Assembly (NCBI RefSeq): GCF_030272615.1
Contig: NW_026729310.1
Span: 1-64,000, forward strand
DNA length: 64,000 bases
Source: Cryptomeria japonica
Taxonomy: Eukaryota > Streptophyta > Pinopsida > Cupressales > Cupressaceae
Reading direction: 5' to 3'
Below, piece after piece: positions 11,738 through 22,828 of this stretch. Position 1 is the first letter of the stretch, and every line of letters begins with the position of its first letter. The notes beneath the pieces were generated by a model. That model ran no database searches. It was not told the DNA's origin and saw only the letters and a program-made list of their open reading frames with translations. The position numbers and the translations under genes are program-made.

Positions 11738-12895
11738 TCAATTTGATGAAGAACATCTTGCCGGTGGAGCATTGCTCTGTCCTACCAGTGGAGCATCATA
11801 TTTTCCTGCCGGTGAAGCATTTGTTGGTTCTAACAATGGAGGAGTAACCCCAATATTTAGATCACCTTTTCTAATCCATTGCTTTGAAAATTCTTGCTTA
11901 ACCTCTTCAACCTTTCCTTTACCTTTCAAGCTAGTACTTTTGTTATCTACTGGTGTACCTTTACTTCTACAGAATTTAGCAATATGACCAATCTTGTTAC
12001 ATGCATAACAAGTTACATTATTTTTCTAAATAGCTTTCCCATAACCTATGCCAGTTTGTGTTCTGCATTTATTTGATAAATGACCAAATCTTCCACAAAC
12101 ATAACATCTTACATTCATTCTGCAATTTTCAGAGTTATGACCAATTTCGTTGCATTTGGTGCATTGACTGGTGGGAGGATTGATGTTTTGATAATTCCTA
12201 GATCTACATTCATTTTCCCTATGACCATATTTATTACAGTTAAAGCATTTTCCATTGAATTTGTAAGTATTATAGGGTCTTACCGGTTTGCTTTGGTCCT
12301 AGGTATTTGCAGTACCAGAGCTTTCTCCAACTTCAAATCCAACTCCAGAAGTGTCACCTTTGGGTTTTTGATTCTTCAATAAGGTACCAAGTTCTTTTGA
12401 GCTTTTCTTGAAAAAAAATTTGTGTTGATTTGCAGCTTCCAATTCCCTTTCCAAGATCTCTTTTTGTCTCATTAGTTCATTCGAGTCATTTTGAGTATGC
12501 ATCAGATCTGTCTTCAACATATCATTTTCATAGCTAAGTCTTGTGTTCTCATTTGCTGCATCACTTAGTCTTCTAGTCAATTCTTCTTCATTCTTCTTTC
12601 TATCCTCAATCTCTTTGCAGAATCTCATAGTCATATCCTGCATTTCATTTTTTGTTGTCATGATCTCTTGTTTCAATTTTCTTATCATATCATTTAGTGA
12701 TTCCTTTTCATTATTTTCATTTTGCAATTTTTCACAAAGTTCTCTTCTCTTGTTTCTTGTAATAGTAAGATTTTCTTGAAGTGCTTGAATAATGTCCTGA
12801 GCTGCTTTTAAATCATCTTCTAATTTGATAATTTTCAACTTCTCTGCATCATAGTCAGTAAGAGCTCCTTCAAGTTGCTTCATCAGATTTTCCAT
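11738..12895 (-). pseudogene. Element 1 gag-like ORF with four CCHC zinc knuckles
   Basis: ATG 12895, 57 bp past the primer site, to TGA 11738; 386 codons in one frame. Stops interrupt it at 12299-12301 and 12026-12028, both TAG. The first about 190 residues are a long coiled coil rich in E, K, N and L (for example LKAAQDIIQALQENLTITR). Four C-X2-C-X4-H-X4-C knuckles follow in a row: CFNCNKYGHRENEC, CTKCNEIGHNSENC, CYVCGRFGHLSNKC and CYACNKIGHIAKFC. Arrays of knuckles point to RNA binding and packaging. The usual copia gag fold (UBN2-type) is not apparent, so the protein may be a specialised or replaced gag. Confidence 0.85.
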
Positions 12896-12951
12896 CTTTA
12901 CCAATGTCAAGATCTTCCTCAAGCTGTTAGGCTTCTGAAAATAGAGGACCA

Positions 12952-12964
12952 GGCTCTGATACCA
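12952..12964 (-). promoter_or_regulatory. Element 1 primer binding site (initiator Met tRNA)
   Basis: TGGTATCAGAGCC on the minus strand, two bases (AT) after the 5' LTR. It is complementary to the 3' end of plant initiator methionine tRNA, the usual primer of copia elements. Confidence 0.95.
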
Positions 12965-12966
12965 AT

Positions 12967-13960
12967 TGTATAGGGTTCCCACAGATACTGAGAGGGGGGG
13001 GTGAATTAGTATCTGATCGGTAATGAAATTTTCTTAAAACTGAATATGTAGAATATAAAGTAACAGTATACCAGTATGCAAGAATTAATGCAAATAACAG
13101 AATCAAAAGCATCCACATGAAAAGAACACCATAACACAAGATGTTTAATGAGGAAACTGGTGTGGGAAAAACCTCGGTGGGATTTGTGACCCACAATATT
13201 CACTTACTGGCCAATAAGAGAATATTACTTACAATAGGGGCTTGCACATGCAGGAAGGCCAACTGCCTAGAGCTCACTGCTCAATAAGAAGTCACACTGA
13301 CTTACAATGAGGATTTACACAAATCCAATATTCTGTATTGCTTTACAATAGCATCTTCAATGCCAGATTCAATACCGGTTCTTGCTCTGTTCTTTACATA
13401 TACCCTTGACCTACAATTCACACATTAGGTATGCCTTATAATTTATTTATTGCTTTCTATCCATATCCTACAAATGCCTACAATGATCTCTTTTATATAC
13501 AAGAGTCATTTTACAATTTGCCAAGTCGGCTTACAATGATAAACAAAATATTACATATCAAAAATCATGTCGGCCTCTGTGCCAATATACATATTTCCTT
13601 CTATGCTAGTGTACATCTTCTGTGCCAGTGCTAGTGTAGATTGATTTTGTTGATGTCGGAGCACTGTTTTGTTTGAGTAATGCTTTGCCGGTATAATTTC
13701 TTGCCGGTGCCATAGGATTGCAAGGTTGCCTGTGTAATGCTTTGCCGGTATAATGTCTTGCCGGTGCCATAGGATTGCAAGGTTGCCTATGTAATGCTTT
13801 GCCGGTATAATGTCTTGCTGCTACCATAGGATTGCAAGGTTGCCTGTGTATTGCTTTGCCAGTATAATGTCTTGCCGGTGCCATAGGATTGCAAGGTTGT
13901 CATCAATGACAAAACCTTCAATCACACACAATGTCTCATTGGAGTGTCCATATGCCAACA
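12967..13960 (-). repeat. Element 1, 5' LTR
   Basis: Minus-strand LTR running from TGTTGGCATA at 13960 to ACA at 12967, followed by the primer site. It pairs with the 3' LTR at 7044-8018. The hairpin at 12983-13014 lies in the presumed U5. Confidence 0.93.
13678..13905. repeat. 57-bp minisatellite inside LTR (4 units)
   Basis: Same four-unit array as in the partner LTR, with independent point changes such as gctgctacc in the third unit. The array was therefore present in the parental LTR before insertion. Confidence 0.93.
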
Positions 13961-13965
13961 GTTTG

Positions 13966-14240
13966 AACCTCGATGGAAACAACCACAACACCACCAATTA
14001 ATCAACACAACTTAGATATCACCATTGACTATTTTTTTATATTCTTTGGTGTTAGTATAATATTTTTATTACTTTGGATATGCTTACCTTAATAATTGCA
14101 CATGTTTATATTTTACTAAGGTAAGTAAATGTAATTACTTCAATAGGAGAGGAAAATGAGTTGCACTTTCTCATTCTTTCATGGTATTCTAGTTTTTTCT
14201 TATTCTCCCAAATGGGGAAACTTGGATAAACGACCCCTGA
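13966..14240 (+). repeat. Tandem duplication unit A, right part
   Basis: Continues unit A after the element 1 insertion. It shares caccaccaatta, tttggtgttagtataatatt and ttctcattc landmarks with unit B, in the same order. Confidence 0.85.
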
Positions 14241-14782
14241 TTTTATATGTCGACATAATGTGATCTTGAAAGATATAGAGTACAATAATAAAGTGTGTTG
14301 AATAAAATATGGAATAATATGATAGTTTCATTGTGTAAATTTGACTTTTGACTTAATGAGTATGTACATCTATTTCTTTCTTATTCATCATATAGCAAGG
14401 TCTGAATTTTGGGTATATGTTTCTGACCTGGAGATATGAACTAGTGAGGTCACAAATGGGGTACCTCATCCTCAACATGACAACTCAACAATAACACCTC
14501 AATGGATTTTCAACATGGATAACAAGAACTACAACACCACCAATTAACCAGCACACTAGACATCACTATTGACTATTTTTTACATTCTTTGGTGTTAGTA
14601 TAATATTTTTATTACTTTGGATATGCATATCTTAAGAATTTAACATGTTTATTTTTACTCGAGTAATTAAATTTAATTACTTAAATAGGAGAAGATAATG
14701 AGGTGCACTTTCTCATTCCTTCATGGTATTCTACTTTTTTCTTATTCTCACAAATGTGGAAACTTGGATAAGCAATCCCTTG
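14241..14782 (+). repeat. Tandem duplication unit B (uninterrupted)
   Basis: Intact second copy of the roughly 545-bp unit. At the position equivalent to the element 1 insertion (near 14504-14515) it reads straight through, so it serves as a natural empty site. No coding sequence recognised. Confidence 0.85.
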
Positions 14783-17700
14783 ATTTTTTATTTTTATCTT
14801 ATTCTCATCCTCATAAAATTTGGAAATGATAAGGAAATGTGTTTGTAGCTATTTTTCCTTCCTATTCAGTAATAAAAGAAAACCATTATGAACTCTTGAA
14901 TTTCCCTTAAGATTAAATATTTTTAGATATTTTTACTTTAATAATTATTTTCATTTTTACTTTAATAATCTTATTTGCTACATCAAATATTTGGCTACAC
15001 ATCTATTTGTAGATTCTAGCCTGAAATTGGATAAATTTGTGCTAAGTTGGTTATTATAGTTTTCATATTTAACATATTTAATAGGAGTTAATAATATTTG
15101 CACACAAGTTTTGTAAAATCCTATTACAAAACTATAAAAAAATCCTCTTGATTCTTGGATGATATAGAAAAATATAACAAATTAATTGTAATTTTTAAAC
15201 TTTGGAGTTTTTGATCTTGTCTAAACTAGGACTAGAATTATTTTAATTATGTTGGTAATGTTTTCAAATATTATAATGTATCAGGGAGGCTAAGAAAGTT
15301 AGAAAAATATCTTTATTTCACTCAATTTAGCCATTATATGATGTTAAAGTAAATAGTCATTTAAAACTTAGATCAAGTAAATTGCTAACTTTTTAAAGCA
15401 TTTTCAAGCTAACAAAACCCTATTATTACATCCAAAAGGCCGAAGAACTATACTTTATATTAAAAAAATTATTTTACAAGTTAATAGTCTAAAAGATATT
15501 TTTTTTAGGCTAACACTATTTATTTATATGCTTATACCATCACACTTTTTGTATTGTGCACATACTTTTTTTTTTATTGTTGTTTTTTAGTTTTGATATT
15601 GTTAGATGGATTGCGAACATCACCACTTTAATAGTAAACCCATCTTCATTGACTCAATTTGAAACCCAACCTTGGAAGACCTTGTAAGCTTGGTCACTTT
15701 GACTTGAAATTAGGAGTAACTTTTTCAATTTGGGGTGCATATTTTCACATAACTCAGTCATGTTACTATTTTTTTATTTTTCTCTCCATTTTATTTTAAA
15801 TTTTAGTTTTCTTAGTTTTTTTCTCTAAATCATAATTTTAAGAACTTCAATTCCTTATTTTTATCTTTTACTAGAGCAAGCTCCTTTTTAGAATTTTCTA
15901 AGATGGGTTTTTATATCTAAATAACAATATATATATTTTTTAAATTATTTTAGAAGAATGCAATGAATTCATCATTTCTCACTTTGGGGCCTATTTATGA
16001 TTAAATGTAAAATATTACTATATAATAATACTATAATAAAATTTCAAATATTGTACTTGCTATGGGGTTATTTTGGCAACTAAGAATGCTAAAATTAAAT
16101 AATTTGGGGGATTTGTTAATACTCATATACTCTACTGATAATTTCTGAAATTTACTAGTACTAATATGGGGGCATCATAATTTGACATTTTGTAATCATG
16201 AACTAAGATATTGTTCTATTTGCGGGGTTATTTGGTGGGGATGGGGGATAGAGGGTGGGTTATGTCAATTTTGATATTATATTATATTCTTCTATTATTA
16301 TGCTAACTTTAGAGAGTTGTTCGTTCTAAAAAGAAGAAGAAATGAATTCCTACATTGAGTAAGATCTATTTCCATGTATCCTTATAATTATTCTTAAGCC
16401 AAGTCATTATAAATAATATTGTGTATAGTTTAACAAAAAAATATGGCTTATGCATTAATATGTCTCACTTTTTTTTAGGGATATTATGGATCATCTTAAG
16501 TACATTAAGTGCCCATTGATTTCTTGGACCTTCATCTTACAACTAAATGGAGACCTTGATTATTCATCTAAAATTGATGCTTCCTTATTGATTATTCTAT
16601 GTATGGATGATATTACCACCGATCCTCCTCCTCTTCTTGGTACCTCACTGAGATTTGAGGACATATATTTAGTACCTATTGCTACTTTAAAGTTCCAAGA
16701 TTATTTTTTAGTGATTTTAGTGTTTAGTGTCATAGATTGTATACCCTTTACAATTTTACTCTATCTATGGCACCTACTTTAGATTCATTTATTCTAGATC
16801 ATTTTAGGCCCATTTATGCTTCATATTATCCTATTATTTAATTGTTAAACCTCAACTCAATTTTTGTCATAAGTTAATTCTGAGAATTGACCTGCTATGT
16901 TTGTACCTTGACACATCGTTAACCATTTTGCTCATCCCTTTTTTAGTGTACTTGAGCACTCAACACCCTAATCCATCCAAAATGAGCCCAACTTTAAATA
17001 TGTATGAGTGTCAACCTCCATTATTTGTGTCCTAATCTCAATATTTTTATTTGACTATGAGTTGTTGGCCTACATTAAAAACTACCTTATGATCCTTGTA
17101 CAAAGCATATTTTTTATCATTCATAAAGGCTAAGAGGTCTAATTATAAAGTGATCAATACAACACTAGAAAACTAAGTAACAAAAATATTGAGTAGCAAA
17201 TTATAAGAATTCAACATTGAAGAATAGATTCATGTTTATTATTTACTATTATCATGTTATTTCATTAACACTTGTGACACTTTTTTAAAGAGCATTGCAT
17301 CACAACCTTTATGTGAAAATTCATGGGAGGGTTTCATACCTAAGGTATTATCATTTGATTGCTATTTTTCCTCTTTCCTCCCTATGATACACACTATTTT
17401 TCATCATCTTAGTTGCTGTGGATATGGGAAAACGAACACAGGGTTTGACTTAGTGAGGCCCCCATATGTATAAAACCATTTTTTCATATTTTTCATTTGT
17501 ATAGGTTTATATTCAATAGTGAAAGTGGTATAGGAGTGCAGGGAAGCCTATTATACATTACAAAAAACTTTGAACAAGCAAAAATTCCTAGACTAAAGAG
17601 GGTGCCCTTGCCCTCCTATTCTAGGCTATATTTCTGGAAGACAAGACTTTTAAGCCTCCCAACTACATTTCTACTTACCTCTATTAGGTTAAGAAACCTT

Positions 17701-17821
17701 CATACTAGGGCACCTAACACCCATGTATAGCACTTTTTACTCTATATTTCAAACCCAGGTTCCATTATTTATCTTTCGTCATTATATGTTTTTTATATTT
17801 ATTTTCCTTTCTATAATTTAT
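14783..17821. other. Unassigned AT-rich DNA
   Basis: No gene, LTR pair, TIR or RNA gene recognised. Short open frames near 16486-16782 and 17497-17730 show no family motif. A run of T-rich tracts lies at 15550-15900. Confidence 0.5.
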
Positions 17822-18140
17822 CAAAGCATGTGATGAATGTAACAAAAGTATGTCATATGTGATCACATTAGTTAGATATAATTAGGAGATGATTTAAGGA
17901 CCTTAGTAAGATGATGGCTTAAGGGGTCCTAAGATAGTGGCTTAAGGGGTCCTGATAGGATGGCTTAAGGAAAGAAAAACTTAATCTATCTCTCAAAGTA
18001 TGTGAAGAATATGATCAAAGTATGTTTCATGTGATCACATTACTTATATATATGTAGAAGATCATTTAAGGTCCTAGGTATGATGATGGCCTTAAGGGGT
18101 GTTGAAAGAGTGTCTTAAGGGGTCTTAAGAGGATCGATTA
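17822..18140. repeat. Two-unit diverged tandem repeat
   Basis: Unit 1 (about 17822-17975) and unit 2 (about 18000-18140) share gtgatcacatta, gatgatggc and a motif ttaaggggtc(c/t)t. That motif is itself repeated two or three times per unit. Confidence 0.65.
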
Positions 18141-18263
18141 GGGATACAAAATGACAACTAATAAATTTTAATGATGTATAAGCAATATCAACATCATCAA
18201 AAAATATATTAAATATATTAAACTATATATACTTACCTAGATTTATGTATTGCATTGCACAAT

Positions 18264-19320
18264 TTATATTCTCTCTAAATTTTGCAATGCATCTATAATT
18301 GTGCCATCTTCTTCCATATAAAGTGTCCATAACTCTTTATTATTAGGTCTCCCATAATATCTCACTAGTTCTATATTATATTTCACAACCAAATATGAGT
18401 AGTGTGTAGTCTTCTTATTTGTTTCATAATATTCTAATGCAAGAAAACCATTATTTCTTATTAGATATTTTTGTAACTAAGTGCCAACAACCACTACTAA
18501 ACCTATTGGATACTGATAAGAATCATCATCTTCTCTAGGTTGAATTAACTCATGTTTTAAACTCAAAAAATAAGCTAACCAATACTATGTTTTTTCTTCA
18601 TTCTCCTGAGGTGAAACAAAAACATACATATATCTTACAAATATTTGAAATATAATTCAATAAATTGTGTGAAATATGATTTTACCAATCTACATACATA
18701 TATTTATAGATTTAATTAAATATATTACAAAAAATATAATAAATGTAAATAATTTTAATTAAATTACCTTGTTGTACAAGGTCTGAAACACAGTCATAGT
18801 CATTAAATGAAAACACTTGAAAATTATCTTCAATTATTGTTTCATATTGATCATGTGTTTTTGTAGGTGTCAATGATCTTTGCTTCCACTCTTCAACCCA
18901 CTCTAAATTCTCAAATGCTTCCCAATCACTTGAAATACAATTTTTTTTATAAAAACTTGAAATATGCCTTATCTAGATAGTTCATGTGCTTGCATTTGAA
19001 CTCTTAAATAAATTCCATTTTATTGATCCACTAATTGTCCCACAATTCAGTCTAGTAAGAATGTTATCTTCTTCAACTAACCAAAAGAATCATTTAATTG
19101 TAGAGTTCTGAATTGATCCTATAGATAATTTTGTATTGCACCAATCCACAATCACACATGCATCTTTAAATTTTATTACATTCTCAAATTTCAATTTCTC
19201 TCTATCAAGAATTCTTTTAACGCATGCATTGGCTCCATAACGTTATCCTTTACCATCTTTAGCTAAAAAAAACCTCCACATATGTTGGATATTATTTTCC
19301 TTCTGAGCCCTACTTGGCTA
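18264..19320 (-). pseudogene. Decayed multi-exon coding remnant, family unknown
   Basis: Codon-like sequence on the minus strand in at least three blocks. One near 19020-19290 contains YGANACVKRILDREKLKFEN and DACVIVDWCNTKLSIGSIQN. One at about 18768-18935 contains WEAFENLEWVEEWKQRSLTP and ends at a GTAATT donor-like site. One at 18605-18264 follows a TTTCACCTCAG acceptor and contains YWLAYFLSLKHELIQPRE and LWTLYMEEDGTIIDALQNLE before TAA. Stops occur inside the blocks (TAG twice in the last), and the joined phase does not close, so this is a pseudogene. The amino-acid texture is clearly protein-like, but I could not name the family. Confidence 0.45.
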
Positions 19321-20018
19321 ATAAAATATTTGAAAGAATCCTTGAACTATCGCATATAATTATAGATGACCATATGAGATGTTGGGTCATCTATATTTCT
19401 CTTTCTTTTAATTTTTCTTAAAATATATTGAAAAAATATATTGATCAAAATTTGATGAGTGTTACCAGTCATCACTAAAATAAAAATGGGACTCCCTAAA
19501 AATAATTCTATCATCCTTTGTACATATACTGATATGTATAAATATGGCCACCCACATTGGATTGTAATATTAAGTTAATTTAATCTTGTGGATCAAGAGT
19601 ATACTTTTTTTATAAAGTCAACCACTAATAATATAATTTGAACTAGAAATGTGTTTCTACATGTACAAAATTGTCCATCAAGCCATCAGGCATGCTGATG
19701 TTTTACATATTTTGGTACAATATTACTCTAAAATTATGATATGAATGCATGCACAATAATTTTTGTGATTAAATTAAAACACTTTCTAGACTTACCAATA
19801 TTTTAAAAAGTGCATGACATTCTTAAACTTTTTAATATCCACTAATTATTGTCCAAAATCATGTGAAATACTTTCATGGATACATTCTCCTAAGAATGAA
19901 AGGTTGTCACAACTAGTGCATTGTCCAAAACTACATGAACTTAAATAAAATAATTGCCCATTTGATATTTCACAAAAAAAAACTTATTAGGAACTCCTTG
20001 ATTGTTTCAAGTGGTATG
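19321..20018. other. Unassigned spacer left of the copia nest
   Basis: AT-rich DNA without recognised features. It ends at gtatg (20014-20018), the probable left target-site copy of the copia element. Confidence 0.5.
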
Positions 20019-22767
20019 TGTTGGAAATTCGCATAATGTTTTCATTGATGTCACACTTCTGTGTATTGATGACAAAGTAGAATACTAAGAGGAAGTTGTC
20101 AATTGTGTTTTTATTGGTGTTGTTATCAATGACAAATGGGGATATTGTTATAAATGTGAGTTCAGTGTTGTCATTGATGTCAATCCGGTATGTGTGGATT
20201 GCTACCTTATATGTAAATGTCTAAAAATGAGTGTTCAGATGTTGTTATTATTCTTGATGGTGATATTGAGTGAGTATGTGATGTTTTTGGAAGGTTATAG
20301 GGTGAGTTCACAATAATGGTTCCCACTTTCAAACAAAAAGGAAAAATGGGATGATGGGAAAAAATATTTGGAGGTTGTTCACTCAAACTAGGGGTGTTTG
20401 AACGAACTACCCTTTGGGGTTCGCTCCAACCCCCCACTTTGCTTGAACCCCTCTTTCGAGCAAAACCCCTTTAATGATTATTTTTGTCAATTTTTAATTA
20501 TATTGGGGGGGTTCATTCTATCCCCCCTTCATTCAAAGGTATTTAGGGGGGTTCTTTCGTACCCCCCATCGCACGAACCCCCTTCCTAGACATCTCTCCC
20601 CAAATTCTAAGAAATTCTGCAAAATTCTAGCCTTTAAACCTATGGTTCAAGGCTCAGATGAAATAATCTTGATAACCCAAAAATATAGAATGGTAGTGCT
20701 CGAAGAAAGATTTCCAACTACTATAATTTTATTACATTATGAATTTATTATGATCTTGTTTTTAAAATTTTATAAAATATTAATTTTTCAACAAACGTGA
20801 ACTTCTCTATTCAACGCATTGGAAAAAATAGGAAAATAATTAAAAAAAATATCTAGGCCCTCCATATTGATGTCTTCTTTCTAACAAAAAAAAAAGAAAT
20901 TTGATATATATATCAAACAAGTTGTGTTCAAATGCACACCTATGTCTGAATTATAACTAGTCAAACTTCAAAACTTAATAAAATGAAAAATATTCAACAT
21001 ATCACTATCAAACCAATTGCATGCCCTGGATATTGATGTTAAAAACCAAAATTCGAAAGAATTGAGTTTTTATCATTGATAGAAAAAAAGTTATGCATTT
21101 TGGGAGGCACATCGCTCTTAAAAAATGATGTTTGTTGTAAAAAAACTACTTTTCGAGGGAGATGGAAAACAAATTAAAAAAATTCTTCAAAAAAAATTGA
21201 AAAAAATATATTTAGAATATAAAGACAAAAATCTACAAATCACTAATTTACATCATCTTCAAATTCTTAATTGTTTAAAATTTATAGTTGTCAGAAGGTG
21301 AAGATTATTTTAAAAATGTTCAACTCAATGTCAAAGTTGGTAAAAAAGTGGGAACCATTATTGTGAGTTCACCCTACAGTATTGAAAGTTGAAATATGCA
21401 GGAAATAGTATTTAAAGAACTTGTGGATGGATTCTTTGCATTACTCTTATTTTGAAGATGTTGGCTTGTATTTATAGATTTAATGTCTATCATCTATGGA
21501 TGTCGCACTATTATATTTTCAAGTCTTGAGAAATTCAAGTGTTGAAGTTGATTGTTTCAATTTGTTGACAATGAGACTATCTCTCAAGGCTGATCCAAAG
21601 AATGCTTCATGGTGTTGATTCAGGTGTCGTAGCTTGGAGAACATATTCATATTGTTCATGCAGTTTTCCAATTCAAAATTCAATTTTTAGTTTATTTCAC
21701 AAGTTATGTTGTTTTGTTGTTTGGCATTACCATTTGTATTGGTCTCTAGCTAACTCGGTCAGTTCATCTTGTTTGGACCATACTCTTTTGGTTTAAAAAT
21801 GTATATTGAGTTAAGTTTTTGGTATGGGTATTACGTGTGAAGATCTACATTAAGTAATTTATACTAGATAATATTTTTGAGCCAACTGGTTAACAAGCTT
21901 TACTGTTTATCTACACATTTCATTTGATGTTGACTATGGAGGATGTGTTATTGAGTTTATTTCATTGGAATTGACTTAGGAAGATATGTTGTGATGTGTT
22001 TAGGTCCTCTTTATCTTCTTGAGTGGTTTGCACTTAGCGCAATTGCTCATGGTGGTTGACTTGGTATAATTTATGTTTATTTTGTTGGTGATCAACCTAG
22101 TTGAGAGTTTCAATGAATAAGATAATATAAATATATGTGTGGATGTGTGAATTTGTGTGGATTGATTAAAGTTGATGTGGAAGTATATGTGGAAAGAAAA
22201 AATGCAAATATCAGTTTGTGATCAAATTTCATGATCATATCTTTCAGTATGATAGAGTTTTGAGGCAATGAATGTGTGTGTTGTATTGGAAATGATATTG
22301 GCCACTTTAATTAGAGGTTCAAGAGTAGATTCATGATTACAAGATCTTATTCCATAATTAATATTTCCTCTATGTGTGTCAGAAGATAATGATTCATCTT
22401 GGCAGCTTGTATAGATTTGTATCTTGCCTAGGGATTGTGTGTATCAGCCTACAAGTCCATTGTATCTTGCCCTAAGGTTGTGTTCCTTAGCTTGCAAGTC
22501 CAATTTAGGATCTGTGAGTTTCTTTGGCCTTGTTTCTAAAACATTGTATTATATTATTCATATGGTGTGTGGGATTCTCACCATGGTTTTTCCCAAATTG
22601 GGTTTTCCACATAAAAATTCAGTGTTCATGTGTTTAGTGCTTGCTGATTCATCTTTTATTAGTGTTTAGTTGGTTAAAGGTAATTGATAAGTGTTTGTGA
22701 TTGAGAAATTTTAAGAATTTTCTCAAGACTCATTTACTCCCCCCTTAGTCTTGTGGTGTTTTTGACA
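20019..22767 (+). repeat. Copia 5' LTR (contains a TIR element)
   Basis: Starts TGTTGG and ends TTTTTGACA just before the primer site. Without the 1,075-bp insertion and its target copy it is about 1.67 kb. It aligns with 29131-30457 plus 46294-46839. Confidence 0.85.
20300..21374. mobile_element. Non-autonomous TIR DNA transposon (MITE-like, 1,075 bp)
   Basis: Terminal inverted repeats of about 30 bp: the left end reads GGGTGAGTTCACAATAATGG and continues TTCCCACTTT, and the right end is its complement with two mismatches in the palindromic gtgarytcac part. TA lies on both sides (20298-20299 and 21375-21376), suggesting a TA target duplication. The 3' LTR of the host copia has no insert at the equivalent place (near 29400), which proves the boundaries approximately. 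No transposase frame is present. The interior has a G/C-skewed stretch, 20385-20590, with repeated GGGGGGTTC and GAACCCCC strings. The superfamily is undecided; TA suggests Tc1/mariner/Stowaway or a relative. Confidence 0.8.
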
Positions 22768-22769
22768 AT

Positions 22770-22782
22770 TGGTATAAGAGAA
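22770..22782 (+). promoter_or_regulatory. Copia primer binding site
   Basis: TGGTATAAGAGAA two bases after the 5' LTR is a degenerate match to the initiator-Met-tRNA site TGGTATCAGAGC. Confidence 0.75.
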
Positions 22783-22828
22783 AGATTCCTCTAGGAAAAG
22801 CTTAACTTCTTGAGGAATCAATGTGAGT

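Larger units (their letters stand above)
7044..13960 (-). mobile_element. Element 1: non-autonomous LTR retrotransposon (Sirevirus-like, no pol)
   Basis: A complete 6,917-bp element on the minus strand. The LTRs are 994 bp (5') and 975 bp (3'), begin with TG and end with CA, and are visibly close to each other. It is flanked by atttg (7039-7043) and gtttg (13961-13965), a 5-bp target duplication with one later substitution. Order on the minus strand: 5' LTR, primer site for initiator Met tRNA, gag-like ORF, about 300 bp, a very long second ORF, polypurine tracts, 3' LTR. Protease, integrase, RT and RNase H are absent, and the gap between the two ORFs is too short to have held them. Every coding lesson seen is an in-frame stop rather than a frameshift. 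A sister copy, element 2, lies at 51661-59672. Confidence 0.92.

Noticed and set aside
8462-12779. Several plus-strand frames opposite ORF2 and gag of element 1
   Set aside because: They are shadows of the K/E-rich minus-strand frames, giving S/F/L-rich translations without motifs.
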